A stretch of DNA of 32,800 nucleotides from Candidatus Fusicatenibacter merdavium (lineage in GTDB: Bacteria; Bacillota; Clostridia; Lachnospirales; Lachnospiraceae). The notes below the pieces were generated by a model. The model did no database searches. It saw only the letters and a list, made by a program, of their open reading frames with translations, and was not told the DNA's origin. The first letter of the stretch is position 1, and each line of letters begins with the position of its first letter. The translations under genes were made by a program, and so were the position numbers. Of this stretch, positions 15,671-23,346 are shown in pieces. The stretch is from positions 1 through 32,800 of the forward strand of contig DXEK01000064.1 of assembly GCA_019115005.1 (NCBI GenBank), given 5' to 3'.

Positions 15671-18286
15671 TTATTCTCCAAACAGATCCGCCAGAATCTG
15701 TGCCGGACTCATGTTTTTGTAACCGTCCGGATCGCTCAGCACAGAAGAACTCCAGGTAAAATGGTTTACCCCGGTCATGTAACTCTTGCTGGCTATCTTG
15801 CATCCATAGCGGGAATACGCGATCGGATAATACTTACGCATGTATCTCTCTGCAAGCTGAACCGCCTCACTGTTGGTGCTTCCGCTGGCAGATACGGTAC
15901 CGCTGATCTGAACGTACTGCGGCGACGCATGCAGGATCACTGCACTTCCGTCCTCGCACTGTCCGAGAATAATCCAGACATGACCGCTCATACTGACCAC
16001 ATCTCCGGTCCGGAACTTCATCGATGTATCGCCTTCCACATAAGATCCCCAACCCTTTTCATAATAATATTGAGGTGTAACTGTGGAAGTCGTCGTGGAC
16101 CACTCTTCCATCACCTGGTGCACTGCCCAGCCCACATAGCCGGAACAGTCAAGTCCGTTGCCGTATTCATAACGATGTTCTGTATAATTGTAAGTCTCAT
16201 CCTGAGAATCGAAGAAACTCTTCCACTGCGGATTGACTCCGTAACGGCTCGCATCGGCGTCATCATGGCCGCCTGCCCAGATGTACAGCGTATTTCCGAC
16301 CGGAAGAAGCGCATTTTTCAGAAAGTTCTTGATCGTTCTCACGCCGACTTCCGCATCGATCTCCTTCTCCACCAGGTGTCCGTTGGAATCAAAAACATAA
16401 CTAACTCCGTCAATGACGCACGCCATGTTCATCGCGCCGCCCCAGTCTCGGAAATAATATGTATAGCCGCCGATCTGATACCAGCCTCTGGCCATTTTGC
16501 AGTCGCTCTCAAAATAATATATATTTTCACCGTCATTGAACAATGTGTCATGGAGCGCAGCACCCCAATTTCTGAAATAGTACCAGTCGTTTCCTTCCTG
16601 ATACCATTCATTCGACTTCATGGTACCGTCCGTATTCATATAATACAGATCGTTTCCATCTTTTACCCACTGATCCTGTACACGGGAACCGTCCGCATTG
16701 ATGTAATAGTAAGAATCGTAGGTACTGCCAAGCTGAAGCCAGCCTTGTTTCTGGTACAGTACATACTGATCATCATAATAATAGTATTTATCCCCTTCCT
16801 GCATCCAGCCTTTGGCCAGTGTACCGTCACTATTCGCCTTGTAGGTTTTTCCGCTTACCTGGAACTTCATATCATACATCATTCCGCCCCAATCACGAAA
16901 ATAATACCTATTACCCCTGTAGTCAAAAAATTGATCATGAAGCATACCGCCCCAATCACGGAGATAATACCAGTCCACACCATCTTGAAACCACTCTGCA
17001 GATTTCATCGTTCCGTCATCATTCATGTAGTACCAGTCGCTTCCATCCTTCAGCCACTGACCCTGCACACGAGATCCATCGGCACTAATGTAATAATACT
17101 TATCTCCCAGTTTCAGCCAGCCTTCTTTTGTATAAAGAGCACCGTCCTCTTGGTAATAGTAGTACTTGCCATTCACCGACGTCCATCCATCAGTAAAAAT
17201 AACGCCATTACTATCTGCAACATACCACTTCCCATTTACCTGGAAGGACCCGCCATACATCATGCCTCCCCAATTACGGAAATAATATAAGTCTCCATTA
17301 TAAGTAAAGAACTGGTCATGGAGCATGCCGCCCCAGTCTCGGAAATAGTACCAGTCAATCCCATCCTGGAACCACTCTGCGGATTTCATCGTTCCGTCAT
17401 CGTTCATATAGTACCAGTCGCTTCCGACCTGCAGCCACTGACCCTGAACGCGGGAGCCATCGGCACTGATATAATAATAAGAGTCATACGTGTTTCCAAG
17501 CTGCAGCCATCCCTCTTTTTCATACAGAGAGCCGTCGCTGTTATAATAGTAGTACTTCCCGTTTTCCTCCGACCAGCCGGTAACCAGCGTTCCGTCGGAA
17601 TTGGCTTTATACTGCTTTCCATTTACCTGGAACGCCATGTCATACATCATACCGCCCCAGCTGCGGAAGTAATACAGATTTCCCTCATAGGTATAGAACT
17701 GATCGTGCAGCATGCCGCCCCAGTCTCGGAAATAATACCAGTCCACACCGTCCTGAAACCATTCCGCCGATTTCATCGTTCCGTCAGCATTCATATAATA
17801 CCAGTCATTGCCGTCCTGCAGCCACTGGTCTCTGACCATGGTTCCGTCATCCAGATAGTAGTAATATTTCCCGTTGACCAGATTCCATCCCGGAGTCCAA
17901 TCCATCGTCTGAATCGCATTGGACACATCCGGCGTTTCTGTCGGCGTCAGGCTTTGGACTGAAGGATCTGCAGAATCTCCGGAATCCTCCGGCGTCGGAG
18001 TCAGATCCGGCGCATCCGGAACCGCGGAATTTTCCGGGGTCGGTGTTGCCGTCACGGAAGCATCATCCGGTGCTGCTGCCGGGTCCGAAACTGTTGGATC
18101 CTGCTCCTGATTTCCGGTCGAAGTTTCCTCCGACAGTTCGCTCTGTTCTGAAACGGAGATTACGTCTGATGAACCACTCTGCGTACTGCCTGCGCCGTAT
18201 GCCGGCACCGCCGCTGACAGAAAAACTGCAGCCGCGACAGACAGTAACCCTCCCGCAAATATCCTATTCAGTTTTTTGTTTTTCAT
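15671..18286 (-). CDS. Secreted cell-wall-binding repeat protein with C-terminal NlpC/P60-like peptidase
   Basis: Exported protein of 871 residues. A signal peptide covers residues 1-31 (cleavage near VPAYG). Residues 32-128 are a Pro/Thr/Ser/Asp-rich spacer. From about 129 to 635 come tandem aromatic repeats of the choline-binding (CW_binding) type, with recurring WYYFRDWGGMLHDQF, GKYYYY and DGTMKSAEW words, which anchor proteins to wall polymers. The C-terminal domain has an NlpC/P60-like triad: Cys714 in GLDCSGY, His769 in SGHVWIILG and His786 in ILHASP. The start is the ATG at 18286, with AGGGAG 6 nt upstream. It has its own promoter, a leader of about 135 nt and a terminator. The wall ligand (choline or another polymer group) is not known for such clostridial proteins. 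Confidence 0.9.
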   Translation of the reverse strand: MKNKKLNRIFAGGLLSVAAAVFLSAAVPAYGAGSTQSGSSDVISVSEQSELSEETSTGNQEQDPTVSDPAAAPDDASVTATPTPENSAVPDAPDLTPTPEDSGDSADPSVQSLTPTETPDVSNAIQTMDWTPGWNLVNGKYYYYLDDGTMVRDQWLQDGNDWYYMNADGTMKSAEWFQDGVDWYYFRDWGGMLHDQFYTYEGNLYYFRSWGGMMYDMAFQVNGKQYKANSDGTLVTGWSEENGKYYYYNSDGSLYEKEGWLQLGNTYDSYYYISADGSRVQGQWLQVGSDWYYMNDDGTMKSAEWFQDGIDWYYFRDWGGMLHDQFFTYNGDLYYFRNWGGMMYGGSFQVNGKWYVADSNGVIFTDGWTSVNGKYYYYQEDGALYTKEGWLKLGDKYYYISADGSRVQGQWLKDGSDWYYMNDDGTMKSAEWFQDGVDWYYLRDWGGMLHDQFFDYRGNRYYFRDWGGMMYDMKFQVSGKTYKANSDGTLAKGWMQEGDKYYYYDDQYVLYQKQGWLQLGSTYDSYYYINADGSRVQDQWVKDGNDLYYMNTDGTMKSNEWYQEGNDWYYFRNWGAALHDTLFNDGENIYYFESDCKMARGWYQIGGYTYYFRDWGGAMNMACVIDGVSYVFDSNGHLVEKEIDAEVGVRTIKNFLKNALLPVGNTLYIWAGGHDDADASRYGVNPQWKSFFDSQDETYNYTEHRYEYGNGLDCSGYVGWAVHQVMEEWSTTTSTVTPQYYYEKGWGSYVEGDTSMKFRTGDVVSMSGHVWIILGQCEDGSAVILHASPQYVQISGTVSASGSTNSEAVQLAERYMRKYYPIAYSRYGCKIASKSYMTGVNHFTWSSSVLSDPDGYKNMSPAQILADLFGE
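16380..17902 (-). repeat. Tandem coding repeats of about 127-129 codons in the cell-wall-binding protein
   Basis: The MN(A/D/T)DGTMKS(A/N)EW block recurs with its methionine codon at 17792-17794, 17405-17407, 17024-17026 and 16637-16639. The period is 387, 381 and 387 bases. Each long unit holds several shorter aromatic cell-wall-binding motifs. The two middle units are closest at DNA level; the last one is most diverged. Confidence 0.85.
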
Positions 18287-18343
18287 TCGTTACTCCCTTT
18301 TCTTCTCTTTTCTCCCATACTCCTTTTTTACTGTGAATGTCAA

Positions 18344-18411
18344 AAACTGCCGCCGTAAATATCCTGTCGGCCGTATCTTCATACAGCTTTCGCCGCTGTT
18401 TTCAACAGTTT
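18344..18411 (-). other. Possible structured 5' leader of the cell-wall-binding protein mRNA
   Basis: Minus-strand AAACTG (18406-18411) can pair with CAGTTT (18344-18349), enclosing hairpins ACAGC/GCTGT, GTAT/ATAC and GCCG/CGGC. It resembles the layout of a multi-stem leader, but it matches no riboswitch consensus I know. All stems are short. Confidence 0.22.
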
Positions 18412-18428
18412 CTCATTGTACAAAGGTC

Positions 18429-18457
18429 AGTATAGACCGTTTTCCTAAAGTTTGCAA
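18429..18457 (-). promoter_or_regulatory. Promoter of the cell-wall-binding protein gene
   Basis: Minus-strand TTGCAA (18452-18457), 17-nt spacer, TATACT (18429-18434). The predicted start near 18422 leaves a leader of about 135 nt. Confidence 0.8.
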
Positions 18458-18512
18458 GGATAACGAGCGAAAAAATCACATTTTGCCACCAAAGGGGAGG
18501 ATCTTTACAGAC

Positions 18513-18561
18513 AATAAAACACCCCCGGAATCCGGCAGGTATTTTGCCGGAAATCCGGGGG
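18513..18561 (-). terminator. Intrinsic terminator after fhs
   Basis: Minus-strand CCCCCGGATTTCCGGC pairs with GCCGGATTCCGGGGG with a single bulge, loop of 9 nt, then a T-rich tail (TGTTTTATTG). It lies 30 nt past the fhs stop. Confidence 0.9.
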
Positions 18562-18591
18562 AAATTGTTGATCAGGACAAATCCAATCAGC

Positions 18592-20280
18592 TTAGAACAG
18601 ACCGGAGATCTTTCCGTTCTCGTCTACGTCGATACGCTCCGCTGCCGGAACTTTCGGCAGGCCAGGCATCGTCATGATCTCGCCGGTCAGAGCTACGATA
18701 AAGCCTGCTCCTGCGGAGATCTTCAGATTGCGGACAGTCACTTCGAAATCGGTCGGAGCGCCCAGTTTTGTCTGATCATCGGTCAGGCTGTACTGTGTCT
18801 TCGCAACACAGATCGGGCAGTTGCCGAATCCAAGGTCTTCCAGCTGTTTTGCCTGCTTCTGAGCGTTTGCGGTCAGAACAACTTTCTTGCCTCCGTATAC
18901 TTTCTGTACGATCTGGTTCAGCTTGTCTTCGATGCTTCCTTCCAGTTCGTATGCATAGGTGAACTGATCGTTCGGCTCCTCGCACAGACGGATTACTTCT
19001 TCTGCCAGAGCGATACCGCCTTCGCCGCCTTTTGCCCATACTTCAGACAGTGCAACGTTTACGCCCAGTTCTTTACATTTTGCCTCTACCAGATCCAGCT
19101 CTGCCTTGGTATCGGTCGGGAACGCATTGATCGCGACAACGCACGGCAGATGGTATACGTTTCTGATGTTGCTTACGTGTTTCAGCAGGTTCGGCATACC
19201 TTTCTCCAGTGCCTCCAGGTTCTCCTGATTCAGCTCAGCCTTCGATACGCCGCCATTGTATTTCAGAGCTCTTACAGTAGCTACGATAACGACTGCATTC
19301 GGTTTCAGGCCTGCCATACGGCATTTAATATCCAGGAACTTCTCAGCGCCCAGGTCCGCGCCGAATCCGGCCTCTGTGATCGCATAATCGCCAAGTTTCA
19401 GAGCCATCTTGGTAGCTGTTACAGAGTTACATCCGTGCGCAATGTTTGCGAACGGTCCGCCGTGTACAATCGCCGGTACATGCTCCAGCGTCTGTACCAG
19501 GTTCGGTTTCAGAGCATCCTTCAGCAGTGCGCACATAGCGCCTTCCGCATGCAGATCACCTGCGGTAACCGGTTTCTGCTCGGAAACTTTTCCGTAAGTA
19601 TATCCAACGATAATTTTGGACAGTCTTTCTTTCAGATCCTTGATGTCGTTTGCCAGACACAGAACTGCCATGATCTCGGATGCAACGGTGATATCATATC
19701 CGTCTTCTCTCGGCACTCCGTTGGTTCTTCCGCCGAGTCCGTCTACGATGTTGCGCAGCTGACGGTCGTTCATATCCACGCATCTTCTCCAGGTGATCTT
19801 TCTCGGGTCAATGTTCAGCTCGTTGCCCTGATAAATATGGTTGTCCAGCATCGCTGCCAGCAGGTTGTTCGCTGCGCCGATCGCATGGAAATCGCCTGTG
19901 AAATGCAGGTTGATATCCTCCATCGGGACAACCTGCGCGTATCCGCCGCCGGCTGCTCCGCCTTTCACACCGAATACCGGTCCCAGGGACGGCTCACGCA
20001 GCGCTACCATCACGTTCTTTCCGAGTTTCTGCATAGCGTCCGCAAGGCCTACGGTAGTCGTGGTCTTTCCTTCTCCTGCCGGGGTCGGGTTGATCGCGGT
20101 TACCAGAACCAGCTTTCCATCCTTTTTGTCTGTCTTCTTCAGGAAATTGTAATCGATCTTCGCTTTGTACTTTCCGTACTGCTCCAGGTATTCTTCATCA
20201 ATCCCTGCTTTCTCCGCAATCTTGGTAATCGGCTCCATGGTACATTCCTGTGCAATTTCGATGTCTGATTTGTAGCCCAT
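18592..20280 (-). CDS. fhs: Formate-tetrahydrofolate ligase (10-formyl-THF synthetase)
   Basis: Cytoplasmic enzyme that makes 10-formyl-THF from formate, THF and ATP, feeding purine synthesis and, in acetogens, the methyl branch of the Wood-Ljungdahl pathway. At about 562 residues the length is typical. [11 protein letters not shown] (66-76) is the ATP-binding loop. [22 protein letters not shown] is a family signature spread over about residues 95-116, and [17 protein letters not shown] follows. The start is the ATG at 20280, with AAGGAGAAGG upstream. The frame is open further upstream but that part is the riboswitch. Transcription starts at the promoter 20454-20482, passes a ZTP riboswitch and ends at 18513. 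No folD, fchA or other Wood-Ljungdahl gene is adjacent. Confidence 0.97.
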   Translation of the reverse strand: MGYKSDIEIAQECTMEPITKIAEKAGIDEEYLEQYGKYKAKIDYNFLKKTDKKDGKLVLVTAINPTPAGEGKTTTTVGLADAMQKLGKNVMVALREPSLGPVFGVKGGAAGGGYAQVVPMEDINLHFTGDFHAIGAANNLLAAMLDNHIYQGNELNIDPRKITWRRCVDMNDRQLRNIVDGLGGRTNGVPREDGYDITVASEIMAVLCLANDIKDLKERLSKIIVGYTYGKVSEQKPVTAGDLHAEGAMCALLKDALKPNLVQTLEHVPAIVHGGPFANIAHGCNSVTATKMALKLGDYAITEAGFGADLGAEKFLDIKCRMAGLKPNAVVIVATVRALKYNGGVSKAELNQENLEALEKGMPNLLKHVSNIRNVYHLPCVVAINAFPTDTKAELDLVEAKCKELGVNVALSEVWAKGGEGGIALAEEVIRLCEEPNDQFTYAYELEGSIEDKLNQIVQKVYGGKKVVLTANAQKQAKQLEDLGFGNCPICVAKTQYSLTDDQTKLGAPTDFEVTVRNLKISAGAGFIVALTGEIMTMPGLPKVPAAERIDVDENGKISGLF

Positions 20281-20317
20281 TGTTATCCTTCTCCTTTCAT
20301 TGTCCGCTTCGATGACG

Positions 20318-20358
20318 AAAAAAAAGCAACAAATGTAAAGAACTGTTACACTTGTTGC
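20318..20358 (-). terminator. Riboswitch-controlled terminator in the fhs leader
   Basis: Minus-strand GCAACAAGTGTAA pairs with TTACATTTGTTGC (13 bp including one G-U), 7-nt loop, then eight Ts. The 5' arm begins in the conserved GGGC end of the aptamer, so ligand-bound aptamer and terminator compete. Confidence 0.88.
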
Positions 20359-20435
20359 CCAGACGGTCGGCCTATTTTCTGAGATTCTGCCTTCCCCAGT
20401 GGTTTTTTCCACGTTATTTCCGTCAGTCAACAGAA
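20326..20435 (-). ncRNA. ZTP (pfl) riboswitch upstream of fhs
   Basis: Minus-strand leader with the marks of the pfl/ZTP class. A P1 stem TTCTGTT / GGCAGAA is followed by GACTGACGG, close to the conserved GACUGGCG. Then come a GTGG/CCAC hairpin, CTGGGGAAGG, and after a variable linker GGCCGACCGTCTGGGC, matching the CCGCCUGGGC core. The aptamer overlaps an intrinsic terminator (20318-20358). Established knowledge: ZTP/ZMP binding signals 10-formyl-THF shortage and turns on one-carbon genes, often fhs. An ON switch by anti-termination is inferred from the overlap. Confidence 0.88.
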
Positions 20436-20453
20436 CTCCTTTGTTATGAGGTC

Positions 20454-20482
20454 ATTTTATCACAGGATGTCAAATGTTTCAA
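20454..20482 (-). promoter_or_regulatory. Promoter of fhs
   Basis: Minus-strand TTGAAA (20477-20482), 17-nt spacer, TAAAAT (20454-20459). The start near 20447 lies just before P1 of the riboswitch. Confidence 0.78.
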
Positions 20483-20560
20483 TTCATAAATAAAAATTTA
20501 ACAATTTTTGGACAAACTGCAAAAACAATTTCTGAAACTTTGTGGATTTTGAAGGGGACG

Positions 20561-20860
20561 CCCGGAAAGGAGACAGGCGCCGGGGCGGCGGCAGGGGGAG
20601 CCTTCGGGAACCGCGGGCGGCTGCGGAGACGGGGAATTTCTAAACGTGCCCCGGACATTCCGGACAGGTACCGGAGCACTGAACCGAGAACGCCGGATGC
20701 GTTCTCGGTTCAGTGCTCCTCAGGCTCCGGGTCTGTAACCCTTCGCCTGACCTGCCCGGAATGTCCGGGGCGCGTTAAGAATTTCCATCCGTCCCCGCAG
20801 ATGCCCGCGGTTTCCGAAGGCTCCCCCTGCCGCCGCCCCGGCGCCTGTCTCCTTTCCGGG
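20561..20860. repeat. Giant GC-rich inverted repeat with two-hairpin tip, function unknown
   Basis: Positions 20561-20607 and 20814-20860 are perfectly complementary (47 bp). Pairing continues with a few mismatches and a 2-nt length difference through 20669 and 20750, including the identical block CCCCGGACATTCCGG on both arms. The tip holds a hairpin with a perfect 21-bp stem (20673-20693 with 20699-20719, loop CGGAT) and a second one (TCAGGC/GCCTGA, 20720-20750). Thus nearly all 300 bases can pair. The arms are far richer in G+C than the flanks. It lies upstream of both divergent promoters (fhs 20454-20482, GH3 21091-21120). No gene, T-run or target duplication was recognised at the ends. 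It could be a mobile palindromic element, an independent structured RNA, or a DNA cruciform site. Confidence 0.92.
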
Positions 20861-20868
20861 CTGTTTCC

Positions 20869-20989
20869 TGAGGGGCGGAACGAGGGGTGTATGCCGTTCT
20901 GTACATCTGTGCTTTCAGAAATGATCCCGCTGACATTGGAGAGCTCTTTGTTTTCCGGAATGTCTGAAGGGCGGAACGGTGGTATGCGG
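20869..20989 (+). repeat. Two direct repeats beside the giant inverted repeat
   Basis: TGAGGGGCGGAACG..GGTGTATGC (from 20869) and TGAAGGGCGGAACG..GGTATGC (from 20965) are related units 96 bases apart. CCGGAATGTC just before the second unit also occurs in the right arm of the giant inverted repeat. The rest of 20990-21090 shows nothing recognisable. Confidence 0.45.
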
Positions 20990-21090
20990 ATGTGAGAGGT
21001 TCCTGGGAATGGTTTGGGTGTGAATATTTTTCCGAACGTTGTGAATGAGGAGAATTTCCGTCAGAATATTTGTTGATTTTGCACAAGTTG

Positions 21091-21120
21091 TTGATGTTTT
21101 GCGGGTTGCTGTGTTATACT
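21091..21120 (+). promoter_or_regulatory. Promoter of the GH3 gene pair
   Basis: TTGATG (21091-21096), 18-nt spacer, TATACT (21115-21120). Predicted start near 21127. Confidence 0.65.
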
Positions 21121-21125
21121 TATAG

Positions 21126-21152
21126 CATCAAATAACAGCGCTGTACTTGATG
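21126..21152. promoter_or_regulatory. Operator-like palindrome at the GH3 transcription start
   Basis: CATCAA, a centre with the perfect palindrome ACAGCGCTGT, then TTGATG. The 27-bp site covers the predicted +1, where a repressor would block initiation. The central CG fits LacI-family operators, but no regulator gene is adjacent. Confidence 0.5.
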
Positions 21153-21183
21153 ACAGACGCTGAAGAAAGGAGTGTTGTATTGT

Positions 21184-23262
21184 ATGGAACAAACGCAGAT
21201 CGTCGCCCGCGTAAAAGGGGTTCTGGAAGTGGACGGCCTGCGTTTTAAAGATCTGGACGGTACCGGTGAACTGAAGCCTTACGAGGACTGGCGCCTTTCT
21301 CCTGAAGAGCGTGCCAGGGATCTTGTAAATCGTATGACGGATGAGGAAAAAGCCGGCATGTTGATCATCAACAGCCAGCCTATGGGTATTTCGGCAAAAC
21401 CTGGCCAGCCTACCAGCCACAATGGTGTGCTGGGCGAGGCCCATGAGGAAGTTATGGTCCGCGGCCATAAGAGTATGCAGTATCCGACAACTTATAAACT
21501 GGCCACGAAACATATCCGTCATTTTATTGTGCGTGAAAATGCTTCTGCCAGCCAGCTGGCGGAATGGGTCAATACCATGCAGGAGGTGTGTGAAGGCACC
21601 CGGCTGGGAATTCCTTGTCTTGTGACTTCCAACTCAAAAAATGAGAGTGCGGATGTGAATTACAGTGCAGAAGAAGAGAGCAATAAGTTCACAACATTTC
21701 CGGGGACACTGGGACTTGCAGCTTCCAGGGATATGGATCTGATCGATCAGTTTGCCGGAGTTGTCCATGATGAGTTTTATGCAGCGAATCTTCGTAAAGG
21801 TTATATGTATATGGCTGACTGCGCTACTGATCCCCGCTGGTTCCGGACCTACGGAACATTCGGCGAGAATCCGGAACTGATCTCCGACATCATCACCCGC
21901 ATCATCCACGGGGTTCAGGGAGAAGATCTGGACGAAAACAGTGTGGCTCTGACCACAAAGCATTTCCCGGGCGGCGGAGCCCGTGAGAACGGTTTCGATC
22001 CTCATTACGCAAAGGGCAAGTACAACTGCTATGCGACGCCGGGCAGTATGGAAACCTACCATCTTCCGGGATTTCGGGCGGCTATCGCGGCGGGAACTTC
22101 CTCGATCATGCCTTATTATGCGATCCCTTCCAATGAGAAGTCTGCTTTTCCGCAGAATGGATTCGACAAATTCGATGAAGAGATCGCTTTCGCGTACAAC
22201 GACCAGTTTATCAACGGCACGCTTCGCGGCGAACTTGGATTTGACGGAATCGTAAACTCTGATACAGGCGTCCTGTCCGGTATGGCTTGGGGCGCGGAAG
22301 AGTATTCGAAAGCCGGACGTGCGGCCAGAGTTCTGAAGGCCGGCACAGATATGGTATCCGGCGAGGATGACCCGGCTCCCTTCCTGGAGGCGATTCGAAA
22401 CGGCTTTGTGGACAAGGACACCGTAGATCAGGCAGTCTGCCGTCTGCTGGTGGAATTTTTCCGTCTGGGCCTGTTCGAAGATCCGTATGTCGATGCATCT
22501 GCAGCAGATGCAAAAGTCAACACCGAAGAAAGCCGTACACTGGCCTACAAAGCTCATCAGGAGAGCGTCGTGCTTCTGAAAAATCATGATTCGGTACTGC
22601 CTCTGACAGCAGAAAAGCTCGCCGGCAAAAAAGTATATGTTGAAATGATGATGCGCACAGAGTACACGAAGGAAGAAAAAGAAAATCTTCCGATGACCGG
22701 CATCGAGATCACTCCGGAGCAGACCATCGCTGCATTCGCCAAGGCGGTCCGCCGGGATCATCCGGACTGGACATTTGTGGACGATTATCATGACGCTGAC
22801 GTTGCGCTCCTGCTGCTGAAACCTACCAGCGGAAGCTATTTTGCGGCGACCGAAGGATATCTGGAACTGAATCTGTGCAAAGAGACAGGGATCGATGTGG
22901 ATCATATCCGCGCGATCCGCGAAGCCGTCCCACAGGTAGTGGTTCATGTGAATCTGAACCTGCCCTATCTGCTGGGCAATGTGGAACCGCTTGCCGATGC
23001 TGTCACAGTAGGATTCGACACCTTCTCCAAGGCAGCGATCGATGTGATCAGCGGAGCAGCAGAACCTATCGGCCGTCTGCCGATCACCCTTCCGGGAAGC
23101 GATGCGGCGATCGCTGTGGACGACAACGGCGTATGTGCAAGCCCGAACGATGTTCCCGGCTATGACAAGGCCAAGTATATGAAAGACGGTCTGACCTACG
23201 CTTACAGGGACGCGGACGGCGGCGAATATCTGTACGGGTTCGGACTTACATACGAAAACTGA
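21184..23262 (+). CDS. Glycoside hydrolase family 3 enzyme (beta-glucosidase-like, two-domain)
   Basis: Hydrolase of about 692 residues with the GH3 N-terminal TIM-barrel and C-terminal alpha/beta-sandwich domains. RARDLVNRMTDEEKAGML near the N-terminus is a standard GH3 entry motif. LTTKHFPGGGARENGFDPH contains Lys259-His260. The nucleophile is Asp360 in GFDGIVNSDTGV. The C-terminal domain (from about residue 460, SVVLLKNHDSVLPL) ends with LPITLPGS and YLYGFGLTY. No signal peptide is visible, so it acts in the cytoplasm on imported saccharides. The start is the ATG at 21184, with AAAGGAG 11 nt upstream; a GTG at 21172 would overlap the ribosome site. It is followed 84 nt later by a second GH3 gene, and no transporter accompanies the pair. 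Exact substrate cannot be read from sequence. Confidence 0.9.
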   Translation: MEQTQIVARVKGVLEVDGLRFKDLDGTGELKPYEDWRLSPEERARDLVNRMTDEEKAGMLIINSQPMGISAKPGQPTSHNGVLGEAHEEVMVRGHKSMQYPTTYKLATKHIRHFIVRENASASQLAEWVNTMQEVCEGTRLGIPCLVTSNSKNESADVNYSAEEESNKFTTFPGTLGLAASRDMDLIDQFAGVVHDEFYAANLRKGYMYMADCATDPRWFRTYGTFGENPELISDIITRIIHGVQGEDLDENSVALTTKHFPGGGARENGFDPHYAKGKYNCYATPGSMETYHLPGFRAAIAAGTSSIMPYYAIPSNEKSAFPQNGFDKFDEEIAFAYNDQFINGTLRGELGFDGIVNSDTGVLSGMAWGAEEYSKAGRAARVLKAGTDMVSGEDDPAPFLEAIRNGFVDKDTVDQAVCRLLVEFFRLGLFEDPYVDASAADAKVNTEESRTLAYKAHQESVVLLKNHDSVLPLTAEKLAGKKVYVEMMMRTEYTKEEKENLPMTGIEITPEQTIAAFAKAVRRDHPDWTFVDDYHDADVALLLLKPTSGSYFAATEGYLELNLCKETGIDVDHIRAIREAVPQVVVHVNLNLPYLLGNVEPLADAVTVGFDTFSKAAIDVISGAAEPIGRLPITLPGSDAAIAVDDNGVCASPNDVPGYDKAKYMKDGLTYAYRDADGGEYLYGFGLTYEN

Positions 23263-23346
23263 CTGGCATCATCGGGGTTAAAATACCTTTTGCCCCGACA
23301 TCATAAAAAATTATTTCCTATTATAATATGAAGGAGGACTTATTAC

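Noticed and set aside
15761..17290. Long plus-strand reading frame of 509 codons opposite the cell-wall-binding gene
   Set aside because: It is the antisense shadow of the repetitive gene; its protein is an Ile/His/Val-rich echo of the repeats, with no ribosome site or family resemblance.
16380..17902. Regular repeats that could be mistaken for a CRISPR array
   Set aside because: The repeats are in frame, long (about 385 bases), degenerate and encode aromatic wall-binding motifs; there are no short identical repeats with unique spacers and no cas genes.
18544..20268. Plus-strand reading frame of 574 codons opposite fhs
   Set aside because: Antisense shadow of fhs, which has every family motif, a promoter, a riboswitch and a terminator on the minus strand.
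20318..20435. THF riboswitch as an alternative reading of the fhs leader
   Set aside because: The conserved words match the ZTP/pfl motif; the THF-aptamer core sequences are not present.
20561..20860. Retron or diversity-generating element as the explanation of the giant inverted repeat
   Set aside because: No reverse transcriptase gene lies in the window, and the long outer arms do not fit the short a1/a2 arms of retron RNAs.
20474..20995. Plus-strand frame of 173 codons (and a minus-strand frame at 20775-21086) across the giant inverted repeat
   Set aside because: The frames are open mainly because the arms are very GC-rich; the protein is low-complexity Gly/Arg/Pro, no ribosome site is present, and the arms would encode mirrored nonsense.
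21634..22947. Minus-strand reading frame of 437 codons opposite the first GH3 gene
   Set aside because: Antisense shadow of a gene with intact GH3 catalytic motifs.
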